From positions 9,176,001-9,240,000 of the forward strand of contig CM082595.2 of assembly GCA_040954595.2 (NCBI GenBank): a stretch of DNA of 64,000 nt, read 5' to 3'. Below are positions 40,691-49,700 of this stretch, piece after piece. The notes under the pieces are model-generated. The model was not told where the DNA came from and did not search any database. It saw only the letters and a list, made by a program, of their open reading frames with translations. The position numbers were made by a program, and so were the translations under genes. Each line of letters opens with the position of its first letter. The first letter of the stretch is position 1. The stretch comes from Balanoglossus misakiensis (lineage: Eukaryota > Hemichordata).

Positions 40691-41260
40691 CAGGTGTCAA
40701 AGGTATCCCCCTGTATTTGGCATTTCATGATAGTTTCATCCCTCCAAATACCAAAGCTGCACCTGTACAACAGGATGAGATATGGCACTGTATGACAGAA
40801 GTCATCAAAATCACCTTATACATTTGGGCAAAAACCAACTGACACTTACATTCGTCCCTGTGGAACAAAAACCACACCTATCGCCCTGTTGGTTAGTGTC
40901 CAATTAAATGTACAAAATCAATGACTTAGGCAGGTGCAACAGGTGACCCCGCCTTTGGTATATCATTATGGTCCCATCCGTATATGCCCCCCCCCCCCCA
41001 AGCCAAAGCTGCATGCATCTTCTGTAGATGCTCACTAAGCAAAAGTAGGTGAAAGGTCACATAAGGTCGCCCACAACTTGACGGGAAAATTGGACTTCAT
41101 ATTGATCCATGTGCAACAAATACCACGCTACCACCCCTTTCATTGACCCCACAATTACGCATGCACATAATTATTGAGTTACGCAGGTGTCACAGGTGAC
41201 CCCCGAATCGGGTGTATTATTTTGGTCCCATACAGCTGCATGTAGCTGCGTGCCGTTACG
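40691..41260. repeat. Degenerate tandem repeat, about 245 bp period
   Basis: CAGGTGTCAAAGG at 40691, CAGGTGCAACAGGTGACCCC at 40931 and CAGGTGTCACAGGTGACCCC at 41184 start three similar segments 240 and 253 bp apart. Each is followed by a TTGGTAT/TTTGGTCCCAT-like stretch, a run of C or CC, and GCTGCATG-like sequence. Two share a GTGGAACAAAAACCAC or GTGCAACAAATACCAC stretch. No coding frame is evident. A run of 13 C lies at 40987-40999. This is the first sequence outside the satellite and begins directly at its edge. Confidence 0.6.
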
Positions 41261-41344
41261 GGCGACCTGATAACCCACACGGCCACCTGCGGGCCGACCC
41301 CCATACTGAACGTCCAGTTGCAACATCACGACTGAAGTAGGAAC

Positions 41345-41530
41345 TTTTGAACGGCAACGAAGCCTGATCTCTGATTATTGCTGGTACCAAACTCCCTTCG
41401 TGCAAGAAAATCACTGGTCTGCTGACGTATTTCAGGCAATTTCCCAAACTACTATCCACTACATGTGACTACAATGCTAATGAAACCTCCCACAACATTA
41501 GCGACTTAGAGTCAAAGCCCACTGCCAGTG
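41345..41530 (+). repeat. Left copy of direct repeat flanking the LINE
   Basis: This stretch resembles 44745-44925 in the same orientation. Shared blocks are AATCACTGGTCTG, ACGTATTTCAG, the CTAATGA region, CACAACAT and GTCAAAG. Identity looks like roughly 70-80% by eye, with small gaps. The 67-residue minus-strand frame at 41256-41459 overlaps it and is not conserved in the other copy, so I do not treat it as a gene. Confidence 0.55.
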
Positions 41531-41587
41531 TAGCCGGGTTTGCGTAGACACATTTGAATGGCAACAGCTAACAAATAATAACAATTC

Positions 41588-41593
41588 TTTATT
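41588..41593 (-). promoter_or_regulatory. LINE polyadenylation signal
   Basis: On the minus strand an AATAAA hexamer lies about 90 bp past the ORF2 stop codon, just before the ATTGTTATTATTTG tail. The position is as expected for the 3' end of a LINE transcript. Confidence 0.6.
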
Positions 41594-41800
41594 TCAGACT
41601 TTAAAAAAAGTCCATATACCCAAAAGAGAGAAGAAAAAAAAACAATAATAATAATCTGACACTGAGACACACACAAAAAAAAACTTACATGATATACAAT
41701 TGCTTTCGCCAATGTTTGAAAAATATGCTGTCAGTCGCTCTATCTGATGAACAGATCGCATCAAGTAAAACATTAGAAGAATTTTCGAGTCTACGCTTAA

Positions 41801-42595
41801 GATGGGTCCCTGGGATCTTTTTGCTCGTTGCTATGGGCCTTTATAGGACATTACACCCCGATTTGGACTAAGCCGTTTTCAGAGTCTAACAAGGGGCTGG
41901 TAACTAGTTGAAAATCTGCACGATTGTGAGCGCGCGCCCCCTGACGCCATTGATATGAAAATTAGCTAGGTCAAATTTCAAAAGCCTAAGGCTTTTTATT
42001 CCGTGACCTCAAAAACGAACTTGATACGTATTCATTAGTTGCTTGAACCAGGGAAGATCGTGACGGATTTTGTTTTCGAATATTATCGTTGTATCCTAAG
42101 ATTTCAGCATACCCGTACCACACCTGAAAAAGTCATCGATTTTGGGTGTTTTTGGACGCACTCTTCCACCGGTATCGCTTCTTAGCACGACGAAAACCGA
42201 AAAAACGATCCTTCACACTGTGCGGAAGTGCGTTCTCAACAAGCAGGTCAAATTTGACTGGCGTACGTGGCCTATGAAAAAAGCCTTAGGGATTTTCGTG
42301 AACGGTACAAAATCTCTGTGTACAAAACATTGGATTTTTAGCGTTCGATCCAGTTACTGTGGTTACAGGACGCGCACGCTATCGCTGACCGCTGCTTTGC
42401 CGTATTAGCGTGGCGGCCTATGGCCGGGTGGTAGCTGCCGTAAACATACTCGGACAGGGGGTGTGCACATAATCGTGCAGATTTTCAACTAGTTACCAGC
42501 CCCTTGTTAGACTCTGAAAACGGCTTAGTCCAAATCGGGGTGTAATGTCCTATAAAGGCCCACAGCAACGAGCAAAAAGATCCCAGGGACCCATC
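41801..42595. mobile_element. 795 bp MITE with long inverted repeats and TTAA target duplication
   Basis: Inverted arms of about 140 bp (41801-41940 and 42456-42595) begin GATGGGTCCCTGGGATC and differ at only a few positions. TTAA occurs on both sides (41797-41800 and 42596-42599), the target preference of piggyBac-type elements. Removing the element and one TTAA rejoins the LINE ORF2 in frame, so the insertion site is exact. The roughly 515 bp interior has an 88-codon frame (42142-42408) with no recognisable transposase feature, so I call it non-autonomous. The terminal bases are not the CCC typical of many piggyBac ends, so the superfamily is tentative. Confidence 0.85.
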
Positions 42596-42599
42596 TTAA

Positions 42600-44121
42600 A
42601 ACTGTACATATTGCGTCTAAAAACTTCACCAAGTGACAATACATGTACATGGTTTGTAGCAAACATACCCGATGCACAGCAAAATGGCGGAAGACCGAGA
42701 AATCTTCTGCAAACATTATTGTACATAGTTTTAAATTTTTTCATCGGTTTAACTTTAAAGGATGCCCACAAACTGCAACAGTAAATATTACTACAATATG
42801 CCAAAAATAAAACTTTCTTCACATCTTGACTACAATGTTGAAAATGTCTCAATAGCATGTTTGCTCTTACACAAAATGCTCTTCTCTGTCGTTCAATATC
42901 TTCATTATCACAACCATCACAAGATATAACATGGCCCAGATAGGTGTGTACAGGTACAAACTTTAAAGTGATGTCATTAAGTTTAACCGAAGGAATTCTT
43001 TGAACGCTCATATTCTTCCCATTAAAAAGCATGCACACAGTTTTACTAGAATTATAAATGATATCATAATCCTTGCCATAAATTTCACAAATTCTAAGAA
43101 GACGGCGTAGACCCTTAATACTTGGACTGAGTAGAGTCATGTCGTCAGCGTAACCTAAAGTGTTAGCGCTGACACCACACATGGTACAGCTAACTTTGGC
43201 TTTACAGAGTGCATTGATAATATCATCAATGTAGACATTAAAAAGATAGGGAGAGAGTACCCCCCCTTGTCTTACACCGTTAGAAACAGAAAACAACTCT
43301 GAGGTTTCATTACCCCACAACACAGTAAACAATTGATTTCTGTACCATTAATATAAAATTCGTACAGCATACAAGGGAACATTCCTGTCGATGTGCTTGT
43401 TAATTATAACCAGTTTAAAGTGATTAACTCTGTCAAAAGCTTTTGAAGCATCCAGAAAACAAGTAAACACTGGTCTTCCATTGCTGGTGTAGTAGCTAAT
43501 GATTTCTTTAAATGCAAATAAACACAGGTCAGTTGAATGTTCTCGCTTGAAACCAAATTGTAAATAATGAGAGGTAAGAAACTCCTCACAACGAGAAAGT
43601 AAAATATGCTCAAAAACTTTAGAGAAAACAGTTGCTAGTGCTATCGGCCGGTAGTTACTGGCATCACTACAAAGCTTAGTTTTATCCTTAATAATTGGAA
43701 CTAAATTAACATTGATAGCCTCAGTTGGCAGGTAACCATGAACAATCATTGCATTAATACAACAAGTCAAAAAGGGTAAAATAGAGGAGTCTGAGAATTT
43801 GAGGTGCTCAGCTAAAATATTGTCAATGCCAGCTGTCTTACCATCAGGTAACTTATGTATAGCAGAAATTACTTCGTCTTCAGAAACATACATATCAGAA
43901 GAAAATTTAACATACTTCATTTTCTCCTCGATGTCATTTTTACCAGTCTGAGCCTGGACAGAATTCAAAATATCACTGAAATGCTTGTGCCACATAATTG
44001 CAATTTCACTCTCACCAGTCGCTCCACCTACAGTGTCAGAAAGCGGCGTTTTTCTGCTAGTTTGCTTTCTGACTTCCTCCCAGAAGTCGTTCTGTTTGTG
44101 GCAGCGTAAATTATCAGCCAT
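42600..44121 (-). pseudogene. Reverse transcriptase part of LINE ORF2 (broken)
   Basis: This is the longest clean part of the element, 257 plus 260 codons separated by a single in-frame TAA at 43348-43350. The first half carries fingers and palm motif A (FLDASKAFDRVNH). The second half carries motif B (NGVRQGGVLSP), motif C (YADD) and thumb-region sequence (RQRRAFCVRANMLLRHF). It ends where the MITE at 41801-42595 interrupts it. The short stretch 41685-41796 encodes the remaining 37 codons. The enzyme would copy the element RNA at a nicked target, but the stops and insertion make this copy non-functional. Confidence 0.9.
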
Positions 44122-44744
44122 CTTGTCAGCCCTATTTTGATTCTCAATCTTTTTACAAGCACGTAAAGCATACTAAAAACGAGCTCTGGAAGATTTCATG
44201 GTTTCAAAAAGCGGGCCTTGTTTAGGTTAACCCACATTAACCCATAATAAAAACATGGAACGGGCATAGTCGTGACTTTCTTTTACAAAATCGTTCCAGC
44301 CAGGCACAACATGAACTTTCTGGTGAAACTTACGTCTAATGGTATCTTTTGCAGCACAATTCAATGCGTCCACAATACTACTATAACAAGTATCAATTGC
44401 CTGTAAATGCGAAGGGTCTGTACAGTTCACATTAGTGCAGAATAACTCTTCGGATAAATTAATCTTATCAATCTTGGCTTTGGTACAACCGGTGTAGGCG
44501 GATATATTCTGCTGTGACAATTTTTTCCAATCAACTCGAAAATTACATTGCTTGAAGGAACTACTGCTGAAGCTTTCATCAGCAGAAGTGTTGAAATGAA
44601 CCTCTATTGAAACAGGAATATGGTCGGAGTCAACAACATTGCAAAGACTCGAAATTGAAAGAACATTGCTATGAGAAATTTCAGTGGTAACACAGTAGTC
44701 AATCCAAACTCAGCGTAATTCAATAAAACTCCCTAACACAGCCT

Positions 44745-44925
44745 GAACTCCGATAATGTGTTGTCCCAAAATTCATTCCGTGGAAAATAATCACTGGTCT
44801 GTTTACGTATTTCAGCCGATTTTCCAAGGACTACTGCAACCCGCCAGAAGTGAGTAGCCTGCTAATGAGATCTCCACAACATAACGTAATGACGGTCAAA
44901 GTCCGATGCCCCAGTGTCCGTCCTC
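44745..44925 (+). repeat. Right copy of direct repeat flanking the LINE
   Basis: This is the partner of 41345-41530. It holds AATCACTGGTCTG at about 44789, ACGTATTTCAG, CTACTGC, GCTAATGAGATCTCC and CACAACATAACG. It abuts the 5'-truncated end of the LINE. It may be a low-copy dispersed repeat into which the LINE inserted. Confidence 0.55.
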
Positions 44926-44939
44926 AGCCCACCAAAAAA

Positions 44940-45310
44940 GCGAAAAAATATTACAAAAATCTTCTTCTCAAAATCGACGTGGCCTAGGACCTTGAAATTT
45001 GGCACAGGGGATTTTTGCCACATGGTCTACAAATATCGCGAAAAGAATGTACATGCCCCAATTAACGTGCAAATTAGGTCAATTTGAAAATTTCGCTCGA
45101 TTATAGCAACAAAGTCACGTGACTAATTACAAATTCAAAGGGCTGGTGCACCAGTACTATGGGCCCCAACCACCGTGCCAAATTTGGAAGGCGCACCTGC
45201 CGGAATTTCAGAGAAAAACGGGCGCAAAAAAACGACTCAAGAAGAAAGAAGACAAACTCCAGCAATAACAGAAGGGGACCAAGCGCCTGAGGGCTCTTGG
45301 TCCCCTAAAT
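44940..45310. repeat. Probable dispersed repeat ending in a strong hairpin
   Basis: The stretch has a mobile-repeat look: an AAATTTGGCACAGGGG block and a CCAAATTTGGAAGGCGCACC block, then an A/G-rich AAGAAGAAAGAAGAC segment. At the end, GGGGACCAAG (45274-45283) pairs perfectly with CTTGGTCCCC (45296-45305) around a 12-base loop, with CTAA at 45305-45308. A 79-codon plus-strand frame (45175-45414) covers it but has no recognisable features. Only one copy lies in the window, so repeat status is inferred. Confidence 0.35.
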
Positions 45311-46045
45311 ATGGGACTAAACTTGACAGATACCCGGAATATTTTCCTATTCAGGATATCTGGTTGCATTTCCACCTAAAGGCGTCCTATTGGCGTGGAA
45401 ATTGTATAACTTGAAATCGTTTGACTGGGTGATAGGTATTAATATCTTATGATGTTATAAAACACTTGGCTCGCCGAAGGTATGGACCGATTATAGCGTC
45501 AGTCGTGTCATACAATCTATATGAACGTCATGGGTCAATAAACTTGATGGTCCAATAAAATTCAATGGTTAGTAAAACTATTGTGTCCAATGTCTGCAGA
45601 GTATACTGGCTGCAACATGTGTATGAGTCAGGATTAATGTCTGTAGCCATCAACCCAAAAGGTGAACGTCCTATTCTCACTAACTTAAATAGGTTTTGCG
45701 ACCTAGTTGAGTTATAAAAACCTTATGATAAAGTCGACACAATTTCAAGATGACGATGTGCAAATGAGAGTTCATAAGCTAAAGTAAAGTTCAATGAATT
45801 CTATACAAAGTTCAAAAAAGATTGTTTACTAAAGGAAGACATGAAAAAACTGATATCGTCTCTTCATATTCGTACATGTCTAACTGTTGTGATTTGACCC
45901 CTCCCCCCCCCCCCCCAGGACATGGTACATGAAGCTATTACTTAGTACACACTTAAACAATTGGCATTTGAAGTTCCTTGCTTGACAGTGTTTAATGCGG
46001 TGGTCAGTCGCGTTTATCTCTCGCCACTTCATGCATCATGTCGCC
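45311..46045. other. Non-coding stretch without recognised feature
   Basis: The composition is AT-rich. A run of C of about 15 bases lies at 45902-45917. No exon with matching splice phases, no conserved domain and no clear repeat were found. An upstream signal-peptide exon for the downstream gene was sought here and not identified. Confidence 0.5.
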
Positions 46046-46049
46046 TTAA

Positions 46050-46357
46050 AGGGGCAAACTCTCTCTCCCGTCGCCCTTTTCTATTAATAATGTTTGATAC
46101 AAGACACCGTTTATATTAATGGGCATGTGTATATGTAGTGAATGAACGTTCAACCACACACAACTTCCATCCTGCTTGTATGATATGAGAGTAAAAACTC
46201 GCCCAAAATGAATAAATGGTAGAGACCGATTTTTCAGTTTGGCGAGTTTTCGCTCTCGTGTCTACATGCGGGATGGAAGGTGTGTGCGGTTGAACGTTGC
46301 ATCACTATATATCCACATTTACATTAACATAAACGGTGTTTTGTATTGTCATTTCTT
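46050..46357. mobile_element. TTAA-flanked hairpin MITE, copy 1
   Basis: The element begins AGGGGCAAACTCTCTC after TTAA (46046-46049) and ends before TTAA at 46358-46361. The two halves are inverted copies around a CTCGCCCAAAATGAATAAATG centre. Typical parts are ATGTTTGATACAAGACACCG, AACGTTCAACCACACACA and CTTCCATCC. The right arm lacks the terminal GGGCAGCGAGAGAGAG part, as in copy 2. Confidence 0.8.
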
Positions 46358-46364
46358 TTAATCG

Positions 46365-46490
46365 TGGATTTTCGTTTCTGATTTGTATGTATAATGAAAA
46401 TCCATTTTGGGTCACTGCACTTGTTTTCGACTTTAAACAAGGCCGTGAATTTAGTCGATAATTGAAGAAAACTGCTGACGGTCAGCATTT
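46365..46490. repeat. Dispersed repeat also present near 62930
   Basis: It shares TGTATGTATAATGAAAAT, GGTCAC, CTTGTTTT and TGAATTTAGTCGATAATTGA with 62925-63050 in the same order and orientation. No inverted ends were seen. Confidence 0.5.
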
Positions 46491-46740
46491 TCTACCAATG
46501 GTTTGCCTATGGATACAATATTGAACAAAGTTTATCTCAAAATAGACCGTGGTGAATTTATTTTGATTTGTCGGAGCTATGTGTAAAATTTCCTGAAAAT
46601 GACAATAATAGAAGGGAGTTTTCTAACTATTCTCCATGTACTCCTATGGGAAGAGACACAGGCGCACTGTTTACCAGTTGACGTTCTGCGCGTACATCAT
46701 TGAGTGTACTGGCAGCTAACTTATTGTTTATTTGTAACAG

Positions 46741-46798
46741 CAATTGGATCTTGGAGCACTGTTTGGAACACCCTTTGTGAAATATGAATGTCCAGAAG
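46741..46798 (+). CDS. Exon 1: start of the C-type lectin domain
   Basis: The acceptor TTTGTAACAG precedes the exon and GTAAGT follows it. Read from phase 0 it encodes 19 residues ending KYECPEG, the first cysteine of a long-form CTLD. It exits in phase 1, which fits exon 2. An in-frame TAA just upstream of the acceptor shows that coding cannot extend further left. An earlier exon with the signal peptide must exist but was not found. Confidence 0.65.
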
Positions 46799-49700
46799 GT
46801 AAGTTGAATTGACCCTAGCCCTTTCACCAACATGGTTCAGTCAAAACCAATTGTTTTATATGGTAATGTTGGACCTCTAAAGAGGAAACGGGGGGGGGGG
46901 GTGATGAAAGGTTTAAGACTTACAGATCACAACTTAAATAGCCATTCAGAAAGAGGCTTAGAGTGGAGTATCAAATCGGACGATACCACTGACTGGTGGA
47001 GGAAGACAAAATAAGCAAACTGAGTAGATGAGTGCTCAGATTTCTTCAGAGGACCAAACGTTTCAAAGAATTATACGTGACAATCCATGCCTGGTCCGTC
47101 AGTAGATATAAACAGAACATTGTGGCTGTATTCATTAAAGGGACAAAGTCTCTCTCTCGCTGCCCTTTTTCCATTAATTATGTTTGATACAAGACTGCGT
47201 TTATATTATTCTACATGTGGATATAGTGAATCAACGTTCAACCATACACACCTTCCACTCCGCTTGTATAGACACGAGAGTTTTAAAAAGTCGCCAAAAT
47301 GAATAAACGGTCTCTACCATTTATTCATTTCGGGCGGGTTTTTACTCTCGTATCATACAAGCGGGATGGAAGTTGTGTGTGGTTGAACGTTCATTCACTA
47401 ACATAAACGGTGTCTTGTATCATGTCCCTTTAACACTTTTGAAGCATTTTACTAATGCTAACATGACTAGACCAATTGAATGATGTTACATTGCAGGTTA
47501 TCAACTCAGAGGGGCGTCTTGTTATAAAGCGGTACCTGACAAACAATCAGCTGGCAACGCTGAAAATACCTGTCAGTCGTAAGTATGAAAGTATACATCA
47601 TTTGAGTAGAATTTTATGGGAGATCCTAACAAGGCTTGGACATGTCACGCACAAATACAAAGGGCGCGTATAAAGACAGACAAAACCTCGCTTAGTGTGA
47701 GGTGTTCAGCGATTGCATCTGATAAGTCGAAAATGCTTGATCACGTGTCATGTTCAGTTGGGAAATTGGATATGTCTCAGGCCAAAAAAACTAATATGTG
47801 CTATTCCGATTACATGGTTTTCAAAAATAGGGTAGGTAGAAAGGGACATTTTTTTATTTTTCAATTTTTTTATATCTTTGGCCGTCGTAGTGTAGAAGAA
47901 TGACATCATAGTTCTTGCGTGATTCTCGCAATTTTCATGAATTGTTGTATATTTGACATCGTTATTTTTACTTCCGGTTTACGAAGATCTAAACTGTTTT
48001 GGGTCGGCGGGCTAAAATTAGGGTAGTTCGGGTAATCGTTATGACATTGGGAGCTACGGCTGCAAAGCCATGTGTCTCGTGCGAAAAGGGCCCTTAACCT
48101 TTTGCAATATTTAACAGCAAACAACAGACAGTTTTGAGAATAAAAGGTTTCCGTCGTGTCTGACTTTCATATCGCATTAATAGCATATCCCTAAATTTAA
48201 AGAAATTAGGAGAGACAGAGTGAAACAGGCAGAGTGGCAGACAGACACAAGCAGACAGACAGAGCAACATTCATCAGTAGAGACACTCATCGGTCGCTCG
48301 CTCGCTCGCTCGCTCACTCTCTCTCTCAGAGAGAGGGGGCAGACAGTCAGACAGACCGACGTTGACAGACAGTCAGTAAGTCAGTCAGCCAGTTAATCAG
48401 TCAGTCAGACGTCAAAGACACAGTGACACAAACACAGCGAGGGAGACAACAGGACCTTTCATGCTTAAACCCCTGTTCTTCTGTTATAAACTTTGAAAAC
48501 CGTTCGTTTTCAGACTGCAGATTGCTCGAATAACGCGACACACTGCCGAAACAATAAAACAAATACTAGTGGGAGCTCATAAAATAAAATCGCTCAACCA
48601 TTCCGTCGTCCTGAGTGACCTCAGCCACATTAATTCCGACGTCTTTTTAGGGTCATGAAAAAAGTCACAAATAAGGTATTTCCCCTAGGTCCACCTGAAG
48701 CAAAAAGTTTTCGTTTCGACTCCATCATTCCGAATAGTAAGAAAGCAACAAAATTGAAAAGACAGATGTAAAATGCACTCTCTCTCACGTGGTAACGTTT
48801 GTAACTATGGCAATCACGGTACGTGTTCAGTACACAGACAGGGAGAAAAGTTTCTCCATGCAATACATGTGTTCAGTAAGGTTTGACCTTGGTTTTACAT
48901 TGTACCATGATCGCCGCTTTCTAAGCATGGATGAACGACGGCGGTCAGACCCAATCGAACCCTTTCATGTCAGATGACCACGGTATCTCCACTGTGAGAT
49001 GACATTTGACAAACCATTTGATTTCAACAAAATCTTCGCGTCGTCAACGCGTCGCATACCAGTCGCATATCGGTATTTACCCAATCATAAAAGTTGGAAA
49101 TTCGGGAGACTCGATCTGCAACCAAGTTGAGAGTAAATTTTGACGTTTGACTATTGGCAAGTAAACAGGTTACACAATGACTTGTCGGTTTTTCCTCCGT
49201 CATGGTCGTTCTCGACCCAAGTCCCCCCTCCCAATGTCCTTCCTTGACATTTAGACACACCTTGCGGTATGACCTTGGTGGTCATGTGCAATTAGTTTTC
49301 TTGTATAAAAGCTTTTCATGCCGGGGTAGACGACTTGTGCGTGGATCATCAACATTTCAGTGATATTTCAACGCAAAGTTTTAGCAATATTAAGAAAACA
49401 GGTAGTGAGGTGTCAAATGCATATCAATGTACGAAAATTAGGTCAAGCCACCCGACAGCAACCGCTTTCACACAGTGTCGGACGTTGCACGGAATGTGAA
49501 ACGTTACACTGCTTCGGCCGTTCACATGCACCTGGCCGTGGGTTTGATTGATGGTCAAACGCCCCCACTTACTTTGGGCGTTTTCAATGGTAAATGTGTC
49601 GTATTGATCAAAACCTTGCCGTAAACACATTTTTTTTGCTGAATCAACATTCAGAGTTCAGCCGTCTAGTTAACGAAGTATTGAAGTAAGCCACTTGTTC

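Larger units (their letters stand above)
41570..44725 (-). mobile_element. Degenerate non-LTR retrotransposon (LINE), 5'-truncated
   Basis: Read on the minus strand, the element starts inside the C-terminal part of an apurinic-like endonuclease domain (DSDHIP motif near 44630). It continues through a linker and a reverse transcriptase: SNYRPIALATVFSKVFEHIL, FLDASKAFDRV (motif A), SNGVRQGGVLSPYLFNVYID, and GYADDMTLL (catalytic YADD, motif C). A conserved YLGHVIS and Cys/Trp-rich C-terminal region follows. The reading frame holds throughout but has four in-frame stops: TGA at 44710-44712, TAA at 44227-44229, TAG at 44173-44175 and TAA at 43348-43350. The ORF end lies beyond the nested MITE at 41685. 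An AATAAA and a short ATT-rich tail follow. The family looks CR1/L2-like, but the clade was not tested. The copy is inactive. Confidence 0.9.

Noticed and set aside
41256-41459. 67-codon minus-strand frame beside the satellite
   Set aside because: It overlaps the flanking repeat, is not kept in the second copy and has no domain.
42142-42408. 88-codon frame inside the 795 bp MITE
   Set aside because: It is too short for a transposase and has no DDE-type or zinc-finger pattern visible. Taken as chance.
45175-45414. 79-codon plus-strand frame
   Set aside because: It covers a repeat-like A/G-rich stretch and the hairpin. The composition explains the open frame.
40691-46740. Upstream signal-peptide exon for the lectin gene
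   Set aside because: I searched for an ATG with a hydrophobic stretch and a phase-0 donor and found none that was convincing. The first exon may lie inside a repeat gap or beyond the satellite.
49300-49551. TATAAAAG at about 49304 followed by a 63-codon frame
   Set aside because: A TATA-like word alone is weak evidence. The frame shows no domain and lies in the middle of intron 2.
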